Shown here piece after piece: positions 34,843 to 42,473 of a stretch of 64,000 nt of DNA. The notes beneath the pieces are model-generated. The model did not search any database and was not told the origin of the DNA. It worked only from the letters and a program-made list of their open reading frames with translations. The translations under genes and the position numbers were made by a program. The stretch comes from Candidatus Latescibacterota bacterium (GTDB lineage: Bacteria; JAAXHH01). Location of the stretch: NCBI GenBank assembly GCA_022821085.1, contig JAJEEG010000005.1, positions 47,116 to 111,115 on the forward strand, written 5' to 3'. The number at the start of each line of letters is the position of its first letter. The first letter of the stretch is position 1.

Positions 34843-36567
34843 ATGAACACTCCCGTTGCGCTGGTCATCCTGGACGGCTGGGGCATCGCCCCCCGCGGCG
34901 ATGCCAACGCCGTGCTGCTGGCGGAGACGCCGAACTTCGACAGGCTGTGGCATCATTATCCCCATACCATGTTGAGCGCATCGGGCGAGGACGTCGGTCT
35001 TCCGCCCGAGATCATGGGCAACTCGGAAGTCGGCCACCTCAACCTGGGCGCCGGACGGGTGGTGCGCCAGGAAGTCAGCCGGATCAACGAGGCCATCGAC
35101 GACGGCTCATTCTTCGAAAACGCCGCCCTCGCCGAAATCCTGGAACGATTGCTGGGAACGGGCGGCCGGCTGCACCTGCTGGGACTCACGTCGGACGGAC
35201 TGGTCCACAGCGCCGAGAAGCACTACCTGGCACTGCTCGAAATGGCCCGGCGCAGGGGCCTGACCGGCGATCGCGTCCTGCTGCACGCCATCCTGGACGG
35301 CCGCGATACATCGCCCCGGAGCGCGCCGGCCTATCTCGAGACGTTGCAGGAGGCCATCGAACGACTCGGCGTGGGCCGCATCGCCACCGTGACCGGGCGG
35401 TACTACGCCATGGACCGGGACAACCGGTGGGAACGGGTGCGCAGAGCCTACGAGCTTTTTACCGAAGGGAAGGGGTACCGGGCCGGCACCGCGGCGGAAG
35501 CCGTTCAGGCGGCGTACGGCCGGGGCGAAACCGACGAGTTCGTATTGCCCACCGTGATCGGCGCGGCGCCGAGCGGGCCCGACAGGTCGACGACAGCCAG
35601 CCCCTCCAGCGCAGGATCGACCCGTCCCGCCAGCGCAACGACGGACGGCCCCGCTGGGGTGATCTCGGACGGTGACGCGGTGATCGTCTACAATTTCCGG
35701 GCGGACCGGGGGCGCCAGATCGTCCGGGCCTTCATCGAACGGGATTTCGACGGATTCGTCCGTGGGGCGGTGCCGGACGTACGCATCGCCACCATGACGC
35801 CCTACGATGCGCGTTTCGACGTGCCCTGCGCCTTTCGTCCCCCGGAACGCATGCGCGATATCCTGGGAGAAACGATCAGCCTGGCCGGCCGGCATCAGCT
35901 GCGTGTGGCGGAAACGGAAAAGTACCCTCACGTCACCTATTTCTTCAACGGCGGCGACGAACGGCCCTTCGAGGGCGAGGACCGGATCCTGGTCCCCTCG
36001 CCGCGGGACGTGGCCACCTACGACGAGAAGCCCGAAATGAGCGCGCCCGAGGTCGCGGCCCGGGTGGCCGATGCCCTGCGCGGCGGAGAATACGACTTCG
36101 CGCTGGTGAATTTCGCCAATCCGGACATGGTGGGCCACACGGGTTCGCTCCCGGCGGCGGTCGCGGCCGTGGAGACGGTAGACCGGTGCCTGGGAGAGGT
36201 GATGGACGCCGTCCGCTCGGCCGGCGGCGGGGCGATCGTGACGGCGGACCACGGCAACGCGGAGATGATGGTCGACCCCGCCACCACCGCGCCCCATACG
36301 GCGCACACGACGAATCCCGTGCCGCTCATCCTCGTGGACGATAAGCGGGAACGCGGACCGTCGCGCACCGGCGGACCGTTGCGCCCCGGCGGTCGGCTGC
36401 GCCCCGGCGGGCGTCTGGCGGACGTGGCGCCGACCGTGCTGTCCATGATGGGCATCCCCCGTCCGGAACCGATGTCGGGCACGGACCTGGCGGTGCTGGA
36501 CGCTCCGGCCGATCGGTCCGGTCCGGATGACCGGGCCAACCCGGCCGGGAACACGGAGCGGGCATGA
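34843..36567 (+). CDS. gpmI: 2,3-bisphosphoglycerate-independent phosphoglycerate mutase
   Basis: It interconverts 3- and 2-phosphoglycerate in glycolysis using two manganese ions. The protein starts VALVILDGWGIAPRGDANAV and carries the catalytic Ser61 in MGNSEVGHLNLGAGR. It contains HAILDGRDTSPRSA, GRYYAMDRDNRWERV and the late metal motifs NFANPDMVGHTG, IVTADHGNAEMM and HTAHTTNPVP. At 574 residues it is about 60 longer than usual. The excess lies in a Ser/Thr/Pro-rich insert (about residues 243-277) and in a repetitive Arg/Pro/Gly stretch near the C-terminus, encoded by tandem 15-18-base repeats around 36360-36420. The stop overlaps the next start by ATGA. Confidence 0.96.
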   Translation: MNTPVALVILDGWGIAPRGDANAVLLAETPNFDRLWHHYPHTMLSASGEDVGLPPEIMGNSEVGHLNLGAGRVVRQEVSRINEAIDDGSFFENAALAEILERLLGTGGRLHLLGLTSDGLVHSAEKHYLALLEMARRRGLTGDRVLLHAILDGRDTSPRSAPAYLETLQEAIERLGVGRIATVTGRYYAMDRDNRWERVRRAYELFTEGKGYRAGTAAEAVQAAYGRGETDEFVLPTVIGAAPSGPDRSTTASPSSAGSTRPASATTDGPAGVISDGDAVIVYNFRADRGRQIVRAFIERDFDGFVRGAVPDVRIATMTPYDARFDVPCAFRPPERMRDILGETISLAGRHQLRVAETEKYPHVTYFFNGGDERPFEGEDRILVPSPRDVATYDEKPEMSAPEVAARVADALRGGEYDFALVNFANPDMVGHTGSLPAAVAAVETVDRCLGEVMDAVRSAGGGAIVTADHGNAEMMVDPATTAPHTAHTTNPVPLILVDDKRERGPSRTGGPLRPGGRLRPGGRLADVAPTVLSMMGIPRPEPMSGTDLAVLDAPADRSGPDDRANPAGNTERA

Positions 36568-37529
36568 AACAAGACCTGGTCATAGGCGTCGACCTGGGCG
36601 GGACCAACGTCAACAGCGCCGTCGTGGATGACGGCGGCCGCATATACCACCGGGCCTGGCAGTCCATATCGGGCAGCCGCACCGCCGGGGAGGTGATCGA
36701 CCGCCTGGTGGCCTGCGTCGAGACGACCATGGATGCCTGCGGACGGGACCGCGTGGCGGGCGTGGGCGTGGGTACGCCCGGGTTGATCCCGGAGGATTCA
36801 GGCACCGTGGTCTACGCGCCGAACGTACCGGAATGGGTGGATCTTCCGCTCCAGTCGCTGCTCCGGGAACGCCTGGGTCTCCCGGTGGCGATCGAGAACG
36901 ACGCCAATGCGGCGGCCATCGGGGAGCACTGGGTCGGTGGCGCCGCCGGTTTCGCCAATATCGTGTGCATTACCCTCGGGACGGGCGTCGGCGGAGCGAT
37001 CATCATGAACAATGAAGTCTGGCGCGGTTCCAACGGCGCGGGCGGCGAGATCGGCCATATGACCGTCGTGGAGAACGGCAGAACGTGCGGTTGCGGCGCG
37101 CCGGGGTGCCTGGAAGCCTATGCCTCGGCGACGGCCATCGCCGAACAGGCGCGGGAACTGCTTCGGGGCGGGCGGACGAGCGTATTGACGGAACTGGCCG
37201 GCGGCGACCCCGGCCGCATCGACGCCGCGATGATCGCCGAGGCGGCCGACCGGGGCGATGAGGCGGCGCGCGAGGTGATGCACCGGTCCGCCACGCTCCT
37301 GGGCACGGCCGTCTCCAGTCTCACCAACCTGCTGAATCCCGAACTGATCGTCATAGGCGGGGGCGTCATCAAGGCGGGCGATCTGATCTTCGGCCCCGTC
37401 CGCGCGGAGGTGGCGCGGCGCGCCTATAAATGGTCCGCCGGCATCCTCGAAATCGTGCCTGCCAGACTCGGCGACGACGCCGGCATAATCGGTGCCGCGC
37501 GGCACTTCATGTTGACCGGTACCACGTAA
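36564..37529 (+). CDS. ROK-family sugar kinase (glucokinase-type)
   Basis: A 321-residue ROK protein. The N-terminal phosphate loop is VIGVDLGGTNVNSAVVD. The sugar-site residues are in IENDANAAAIGEHWVGG, followed by ITLGTGVGGAIIMN, GAGGEIGHM and the zinc motif CGCGAPGCLEAY that defines ROK kinases. No DNA-binding domain is present, so it is a kinase and not a repressor. Glucokinase is the commonest activity for this length and motif set, but fructokinase or N-acetylmannosamine kinase is possible. The ATGA overlap with gpmI couples it to a glycolytic enzyme, which favours glucose phosphorylation. Confidence 0.92.
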   Translation: MKQDLVIGVDLGGTNVNSAVVDDGGRIYHRAWQSISGSRTAGEVIDRLVACVETTMDACGRDRVAGVGVGTPGLIPEDSGTVVYAPNVPEWVDLPLQSLLRERLGLPVAIENDANAAAIGEHWVGGAAGFANIVCITLGTGVGGAIIMNNEVWRGSNGAGGEIGHMTVVENGRTCGCGAPGCLEAYASATAIAEQARELLRGGRTSVLTELAGGDPGRIDAAMIAEAADRGDEAAREVMHRSATLLGTAVSSLTNLLNPELIVIGGGVIKAGDLIFGPVRAEVARRAYKWSAGILEIVPARLGDDAGIIGAARHFMLTGTT

Positions 37530-37579
37530 CTCTGGTTTTTACTGGATTATTCGCGTAAGGTAAAAAAGGCAGGCTGGGA

Positions 37580-38056
37580 CTACTCGCTGGCCCTGGACGA
37601 AACGCCGGACTGAACGATCTCCTTATGGGTCCGCAGGATCAGTTCCAGCGCATTGACCACGGACTCCAGCTGCTCCTGGTCCCACTTTCCGGCAACCCTC
37701 AATGCCGCCTCCCTGGCGACCCGCCAGAACCGTTCCGTGGCTTTCTGTCCCTCTTCCGTCAATTCGCAGATGACCACTCGTCGGTCGTCGGGATCCTTGG
37801 TCCGGACCACCAGGCTTTTTTTCTCAAGGCGGTCTACGATGGATGTCGTGGCGGCCAGCGTGTTCTTCAGGTAGTAGGAGATCATCCCCATCCGCATGGA
37901 ACCCATCTGCTTCAGCATGACCAGGGTATTGAACTGGGAAATCGAGAGGTCCATCCCCTGCCATTCATGCAAACGGCCGCTGTACATGATCCGGTTGATT
38001 TCTTCCACGGAATTCAGGTAGCGGTCTGAGATATCCTGAGTGCGTTCGTTGTTCAA
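37580..38056 (-). CDS. MarR-family transcriptional regulator (copy 1)
   Basis: A winged-helix regulator. The start is chosen as the TTG at 38056, which has AGGTGG 6 bases before it; this gives 158 residues and aligns with the neighbouring paralogue. The frame is open to a TTG at 38134. Motifs are SISQFNTLVMLKQMGSMRMG, the recognition region LAATTSIVDRLEKKSLV, and the wing KDPDDRRVVICELTEEGQKATERF. It is about one-third identical to the regulator at 38827-39333, including the shared DRRVVICE wing. It ends about 50 bases from the end of the ROK gene, tail-to-tail. Its leader of about 220 bases has a GC-rich hairpin at 38225-38248. The ligand and targets are unknown. Confidence 0.9.
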   Translation of the reverse strand: MNNERTQDISDRYLNSVEEINRIMYSGRLHEWQGMDLSISQFNTLVMLKQMGSMRMGMISYYLKNTLAATTSIVDRLEKKSLVVRTKDPDDRRVVICELTEEGQKATERFWRVAREAALRVAGKWDQEQLESVVNALELILRTHKEIVQSGVSSRASE

Positions 38057-38279
38057 ATTGTTCCACCTGGGGTAAATCGAGCGGTTCGAAAGGCAACTTT
38101 TCCGCGGGATAGAATGATTCCGTTTCTTAAGCAACGACCCCGGGAACGGTCGACCCTGACCTGAAGGCGTATGTTGTATCCCTTCGTATCTAACGGGTCA
38201 ATCTGCGTCAGTTCAAGTCTAATGCTCCGGGGCGGAGAATGCCCCGAGAAAAACCACACATTTCAACAAAACTGATAAG

Positions 38280-38310
38280 AAACTATCCAGCAAATTAACA
38301 TTTGTCAAAT
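38280..38310 (-). promoter_or_regulatory. Predicted promoter of MarR copy 1 with a palindrome over the -35 box
   Basis: On the minus strand TTGACA (38308-38303) is followed after 17 bases by TAGTTT (38285-38280), a strong -35 and weak -10. The -35 lies inside the perfect palindrome ATTTGTCAAAT (38300-38310). Such A/T-rich palindromes are typical MarR operators, so autorepression is inferred. Confidence 0.5.
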
Positions 38311-38826
38311 CAAACTTTACTTATGCTAAGTTTTTCACCATGTCCTCCGGTGTGTGCTGCCACGATCCGGCAACGGAGCGATTTCACCGGGATTTAGCAG
38401 GTCACGCTGAAATCCGCCCGGTCGAGGACGGTTCACTACAGGGGGCGCGACAGGATTCGGGCCGGAGGGCACACGACAGCGGAGGACGGCGATGGTCACC
38501 GGGGGAGGATTGGACGCGGATCGCCAGAGGGCAAAAGCGACGACTGCCAGACACCAGGAGGTGAAATGGTGGCGATCACCCAGGAGAGATCAAGGCCTGT
38601 CGACTGAGGGGAGTAAATTTGACGACGATCGCCTTTGGGGGAACAAGAAGGCGGCGACCGCAGGTGAGTGTTACGAGACGACCGATGCAGAACGCCTTGC
38701 ACCGATCGCCGGAGTAGCCGGAGTAGAAGGTACGCGCGGATTACGAGACAGAGAACTACGGCGCCCCCGGCGGGGTTGCCGGCCCGACCCAATCCGGCCA
38801 GCGGGACGTTTCCTGCTGGTACGGAT
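38311..38826. other. Gene-free, purine-rich stretch between the two MarR genes
   Basis: About 515 bases with no ORF that shows coding character in either direction. From roughly 38450 to 38760 the + strand is strongly purine-rich (many GGAGG, GGGGGA and AGAGAACT runs), unlike the neighbouring genes. No riboswitch, tmRNA, RNase P or SRP RNA signature was recognised. It could be a structured RNA, a long leader or decayed DNA. Confidence 0.7.
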
Positions 38827-39333
38827 TTACATCTTGTTGAACAGCCTGTCCTTTTTCGGCTCCGAAACGATGCGGACAGATCCTTCCTCGTCGGCGTTCC
38901 ATAAGGATTCCAGCGACTCGACCACGGACTCGAATTTCTTGAAATCCCATTTTTCGGCCACCTTTTTCGCGCGGATCCTCGTATGCCTTATGATCCGCTG
39001 TGTTGCCTTCTTGCCATCATCGGTAAACTCGCAGATCACCACCCTGCGATCGCTCGGATCAGAACTTCGTTGCAGGTAACCCTTGCCAACCAGGTGATCT
39101 ACGATGATGGACATATGCGGCAGCTTGCTGCCCAGGTAATTCGCCAGGGCGCCCATCCGCGTAGGGCCGTGGTGATACAACATCATCAGCGTATTTGCCT
39201 GGTGCGCGTTCAATCCGAGTTTCTTCAACTCGCCAAGACGTTCATTGTGCATCAATCGACTCAGATGTTGTATCGCACAGACAAACCGGTCCGTCAACTC
39301 TCCTCTGACACCTTCTCCCATTGCACCGTTCAT
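38827..39333 (-). CDS. MarR-family transcriptional regulator (copy 2)
   Basis: A 168-residue winged-helix regulator starting MNGAMGEGVRGELTDRFVCA, with AAGG 5 bases before the ATG. The DNA-binding region is LNAHQANTLMMLYHHGPTRMGALANYLG with SIIVDHLVGKGYLQR, and the wing is SDPSDRRVVICEFTDDGKKATQR. The C-terminal helices (EKWDFKKFESVVESLESLW) match those of copy 1 (GKWDQEQLESVVNALELIL), so the two genes are paralogues 770 bases apart on the same strand. A near-palindrome lies about 31 bases upstream. Its extra C-terminal tail is basic and not seen in copy 1. Confidence 0.9.
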   Translation of the reverse strand: MNGAMGEGVRGELTDRFVCAIQHLSRLMHNERLGELKKLGLNAHQANTLMMLYHHGPTRMGALANYLGSKLPHMSIIVDHLVGKGYLQRSSDPSDRRVVICEFTDDGKKATQRIIRHTRIRAKKVAEKWDFKKFESVVESLESLWNADEEGSVRIVSEPKKDRLFNKM

Positions 39334-39363
39334 AAGCGCCTTCCCCGAATACGTGGTTAACGT

Positions 39364-39377
39364 GCTGTATATACGGC
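39364..39377. promoter_or_regulatory. Near-palindrome upstream of MarR copy 2
   Basis: GCTGTATATACGGC is symmetric at 12 of 14 positions (core GTATATAC), 31 bases before the start of the gene. It is a candidate autoregulatory operator; no clean -35/-10 pair was found around it. Confidence 0.4.
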
Positions 39378-39647
39378 CGGTGGTCCAATGTCTATAAGGT
39401 GACGATGACTCAGGTTCTGGATGTGCGTCGGTCCAAAACCGCCCATCCTACCCGAGTATAAAGGAAAAAGTGTGACCAGTGTGTGAACAATTGGCCTTGA
39501 AAGAGGTTAATTGTGCGAAAAATACGCAAGTTGCCGCGCGTCATTATCTTCGAAAAGGTATCTCGCATTGTTGAGACTGGTCAATCCGTGACGATCCCTG
39601 CCGGCGTCCCCCAAAGGCCCGGGAATACGGATCATTCGCGGTTTTCA

Positions 39648-39675
39648 TTGACAGGAATATGTACAATTGTACAAT
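39648..39675 (+). promoter_or_regulatory. Promoter and palindromic operator of the PIN/Phd module
   Basis: TTGACA (39648-39653), a 16-base spacer and TACAAT (39670-39675) form a strong promoter. The perfect 14-base palindrome TGTACAATTGTACA (39660-39673) covers the spacer and most of the -10, as expected for autorepression by an antitoxin or toxin-antitoxin complex. Confidence 0.75.
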
Positions 39676-39695
39676 ACCGGAAAGGAGGTTTCTGC

Positions 39696-40103
39696 ATGAA
39701 TATGGTCATCGATACATCGGCGATTATCGCATCCGTCATGCGAGGTCCCGAACGGGATGCCCTTGCCGAAGCGGCTTCGGGCCATGTCCTCATCGCGCCG
39801 GGATGCGTCCGGTGGGAAGTCTGCCAGGCCCTTTCCGTCATGATTCGGCAGAAAGGTATAGACGTCGTGGAAGCGCGACGAGGGATGGATATCCTGGATA
39901 ACATCCCTTTACGTTACGTGGACGTGGACATGGACCAGGTTCTTTCGATCGCGTCCCGGATCAAGGGGGTGGCGGCCGACGCGTTTTTACTGGAGACCGC
40001 CATCCGGTACAACGCGCCGCTGCTGACCCTGGACCGGTCGTTGGGCCGCGTCGCGGTGTCGCTCGGCATCGAAGTGGTGCGACTGGAAGATGAGGGGGGC
40101 TGA
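39696..40103 (+). CDS. PIN-domain toxin (VapC-like ribonuclease)
   Basis: A 135-residue PIN-domain protein. The ATG at 39696 has a perfect AAAGGAGG site 8 bases before it, which decides the start over the longer frame from 39513. The acidic residues of the metal site are visible: Asp6 (VIDTSA), Glu41 (RWEVCQAL), Asp95 (AADAFLLE) and Asp113 (LTLDRSLG). VapC-type toxins cut RNA, often initiator tRNA or rRNA. The gene is first in its operon and the Phd-like antitoxin gene follows 7 bases after the stop, the reverse of the usual order. The promoter ahead carries a perfect palindrome. Confidence 0.88.
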   Translation: MNMVIDTSAIIASVMRGPERDALAEAASGHVLIAPGCVRWEVCQALSVMIRQKGIDVVEARRGMDILDNIPLRYVDVDMDQVLSIASRIKGVAADAFLLETAIRYNAPLLTLDRSLGRVAVSLGIEVVRLEDEGG

Positions 40104-40110
40104 TTACGCC

Positions 40111-40359
40111 ATGGATGTATATACTTATTCCGAAGCGAGGCAGCATCTGTCGAGTTTGCTCGACGAAGCGGAATCGACCGGCAAGGTCATCATTCGCAGG
40201 AAGGATGGCCGGAGATATGCCGTCGTCCCGGAGCTGGCTCCCGTGTCGCCGCTGGATATACCGACGGTCGAGACGAGCATCACGGTGAAGGAAGTGGTCA
40301 AGCTCGTCAGGCGCCAGCGTGTCCGGGGCAAAGGGTGGGGACGCGATTCGGAAAAGTAA
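40111..40359 (+). CDS. Phd/YefM-type antitoxin
   Basis: An 82-residue protein beginning MDVYTYSEARQHLSSLLDEA and followed by GKVIIRRKDGRRYAVVPE, the N-terminal DNA-binding and dimer domain of Phd/YefM antitoxins. The C-terminal part (VKEVVKLVRRQRVRGKGW) is basic and presumably wraps the toxin. It follows the PIN gene directly. An ATG at 40090 would overlap the toxin stop and add seven residues (MRGADYA); the ATG at 40111 fits the family start better, with GAGGGGGG about 11 bases before it. Pairing of a Phd-type antitoxin with a PIN toxin is known for some VapBC loci. Confidence 0.87.
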   Translation: MDVYTYSEARQHLSSLLDEAESTGKVIIRRKDGRRYAVVPELAPVSPLDIPTVETSITVKEVVKLVRRQRVRGKGWGRDSEK

Positions 40360-40373
40360 GCGGGCAGATCCCC

Positions 40374-40433
40374 CGGCTGGCCCCTGCCCGGGTGCCGCCC
40401 GGGTGCTGTCCGGCCCCTGCCCGGGCGCTGCAA
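40374..40433 (+). repeat. GC-rich imperfect tandem repeat after the antitoxin gene
   Basis: GGCCCCTGCCCGGG occurs at about 40379 and 40411 with a related GTGCCGCCCGGG copy between them. The sequence is low-complexity and lies in the gap before the copper-efflux region. Confidence 0.75.
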
Positions 40434-40447
40434 AGTGCGTTTTTGGG

Positions 40448-40476
40448 TTGCGTATCCGCCGGGATATGTGTAAATT
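40448..40476 (+). promoter_or_regulatory. Predicted promoter before the copper-efflux region
   Basis: TTGCGT (40448-40453), 17 bases, then TAAATT (40471-40476), with the next start 42 bases downstream. It is a moderate sigma-70-type match. No CueR-type (19-base spacer) site was seen. Confidence 0.45.
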
Positions 40477-40517
40477 TCTCATGTTGAGCGTTTTTCATTT
40501 GCAGGGAGAATTCGTTC

Positions 40518-40937
40518 ATGATCAGGCAGGCCAGGCGATTCACCATCCTCATCCTCTTCCTCGCGCTATCGTCTCCGACCACCGCGGTCGGCGCGGCGGC
40601 GGGCATGTGTATGGCGGAAAAGACGCTGTCGCATGAGAGGATGCCGGCCGAAGGCGCTCACGCATGCTGCGTGACGGCCGAGACGCCGGAAACCTGCATC
40701 ACGGGGACGCCGGCCATGTCCTGCTGCAGCCTCGAAGCGGCGCCGTACCGGGAGGCCGGAGCGGGCGCGCTCCCTGCGTATTCCCTCGTCCAACCTGATC
40801 AGCCGGACCTGTCCACCCCGCTGCGGGGCCCCTACGTGGTCGAACCGGTGGTCCATGTTTCCGGGGGTTCGCCCGGGATGGATGTCACCCGGTCTCCACT
40901 GCCCCTGCGCACGCTCTTCTGCACCTACCTCATTTAA
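40518..40937 (+). CDS. Small exported Cys/His-containing protein, probably metal-related
   Basis: A 139-residue protein with a signal peptide (MIRQARRFTILILFLALSS, cleavage near VGA) preceded by AGGGAGA. The mature N-terminal part has paired cysteines (HACC, MSCC), single cysteines and methionines, suitable for binding soft metals; the C-terminal half is Pro/Leu-rich. I recognise no family. Its place just before the TolC-type, adaptor and pump genes and on the same strand suggests a periplasmic copper or silver chaperone, like small proteins found beside other cus loci. This is inference from context and composition. A gap of about 250 bases without visible features separates it from the next gene. 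Confidence 0.65.
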   Translation: MIRQARRFTILILFLALSSPTTAVGAAAGMCMAEKTLSHERMPAEGAHACCVTAETPETCITGTPAMSCCSLEAAPYREAGAGALPAYSLVQPDQPDLSTPLRGPYVVEPVVHVSGGSPGMDVTRSPLPLRTLFCTYLI

Positions 40938-41185
40938 TACCCATCTCTGATACTTTCGGACGGCAGCGGGCCTTGCGCGGCATGCACGGCGCTTAGCGGG
41001 CATCGTGTATCCGGATTGACCGTATACCCGGACCGGAAGTGCTTCGTTGTCCGGGCCGCCCGGCGCTTCCCGGCATGACATCCGCACGCCGCGATGTCGC
41101 TATGCTGCGACAGGAACCGCCCCGTCCGAACACAGTCCCGTAACGATTAACAGCAAACGATCCATATCAACCCAAGGAACTGCCC

Positions 41186-42457
41186 ATGTCCGTATTCATA
41201 CGATACGCGGGCTTTTTGATCGCGGTTATTGTCGTCCTGGTTGTCGGCGTCCAGCCGGCCCGGGCCCAGACGCCGGAACTCGAGGCCCTGGTCGCCGAGG
41301 CCCTGGACCGTAATCCGGCCCTGCGGGCGGCCCGTCATCGCCGGGCCGCGGCGGAACAACGAGGGCCCCAGGTCGCTTCTTACCCGGATCCGACCTTTGC
41401 GTACACGCGCTGGCTTTCCTCGCCGGAAACGCGCGTAGGACCGCAGCGGAACGCGCTGGCTTTCGGTCAGAAGATCCCCTACCCGGGCAAACTGCGCCTG
41501 CGCGGCGACATGTCCGGCGAGGAAACGGCCGCCGAAGCAGCCCGTATCCGAACGATCGCCCGCGACATCACCCACGAAGTGAAGCGTGTCTACTACGATC
41601 TTTACCGGGTAGACCGGTCCCTGCGCATCCTGGACGACTATCTGGTGATGCTGGAGACCTTCACCGGCGCCGCGGAGGAGAAGTACGCGGCCGGAGGCGG
41701 TACGCAGGCCGACGTGCTCAAGTCCCACGTGGAAGCATCGGAGGTCCTGAAGCGGCGCATCGCGCTGGAAGGCGAGCGTAGCGCCCTTTCGGCCCGTCTC
41801 AACGGCGTCCTGAGCCGTCTGTCAGATACGCCCGTCGACCAGGTGACGGCCATAGACACGACGAGATACGCCCGGCCCGAGTCCCTGGTGACTGAAAGGG
41901 CGCTTGCCGCCCGGCAGGAACTGGAGGAGGTCGACGCCCGGATCCGCCGGGACGAGTTGGGCGTGCGGCTCGCCCGTCTCGCCAGCCGGCCCGACTTCAC
42001 GGTGCAGGCATCCTATGTCACCGTTCCCAAGGTCGGAAACAATGCCGCGTCCGACGCGGGGAAAGACGCCTTCGGCATCATGCTGAACGTGAATCTGCCC
42101 CTCTTCAGGAAACGCATCCGGGCGGGAGTGCAGGAAGCCAAGGCGCGCGTGGAAGAGAGCCGTTACATCAGGGAGAACATCCGGGACGCCATCGCTGCGG
42201 AGGTCGCGGAGGCCTACGGGCGATTGCGCCACTCCGGACGGGCCCTGGATGTCTATGAGCAGGGCCTTATCGCCCAGGCGGAAAACAGTGTGCAGGCGAC
42301 GCTGGCCGCCTATCAGACGGGGCAGATGGATTTCCTGGACCTGCTCGACGCGGAACGCATGGTGCTGCGCACCCGGCTCGGGTACGTGGTGGAAATGGCG
42401 AACTATCGTAAGTACGTCAATACGCTGGAAAGAGCCGCCGGGGGTTCGCTCCCGTAG
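41186..42457 (+). CDS. TolC-family outer-membrane efflux protein (CusC-type)
   Basis: A 423-residue exported protein: signal peptide ending near PARAQ, then LEALVAEALDRNPALRAARH, the first helical repeat of TolC proteins. Other family segments are FAYTRWLSSPETRVGPQRN, an ALAARQELEEVDARIRRDE coiled coil and a second-repeat QEAKARVEESRYIRENIRDAIAAEVAEAY region. It forms the outer-membrane channel of the tripartite pump. AAGGA precedes the ATG by about 9 bases. The adaptor gene starts 17 bases after its stop, so the two are co-transcribed. Confidence 0.93.
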   Translation: MSVFIRYAGFLIAVIVVLVVGVQPARAQTPELEALVAEALDRNPALRAARHRRAAAEQRGPQVASYPDPTFAYTRWLSSPETRVGPQRNALAFGQKIPYPGKLRLRGDMSGEETAAEAARIRTIARDITHEVKRVYYDLYRVDRSLRILDDYLVMLETFTGAAEEKYAAGGGTQADVLKSHVEASEVLKRRIALEGERSALSARLNGVLSRLSDTPVDQVTAIDTTRYARPESLVTERALAARQELEEVDARIRRDELGVRLARLASRPDFTVQASYVTVPKVGNNAASDAGKDAFGIMLNVNLPLFRKRIRAGVQEAKARVEESRYIRENIRDAIAAEVAEAYGRLRHSGRALDVYEQGLIAQAENSVQATLAAYQTGQMDFLDLLDAERMVLRTRLGYVVEMANYRKYVNTLERAAGGSLP

Positions 42458-42473
42458 GCACAGGAGGTTAAAC

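Larger units (their letters stand above)
39334..39695. other. Divergent intergenic region between MarR copy 2 and the PIN toxin gene
   Basis: About 360 bases without a credible gene. The left part holds the near-palindrome at 39364-39377; the right part holds the PIN-module promoter at 39648-39675. Between them the sequence is mixed AT-rich and GC-rich with nothing I could identify. Confidence 0.7.

Noticed and set aside
38311..38826. Possible riboswitch or housekeeping RNA in the purine-rich gap
   Set aside because: No match by eye to cobalamin, TPP, FMN, SAM or glycine riboswitches, nor to RNase P, tmRNA or SRP RNA. Kept only as an unexplained region.
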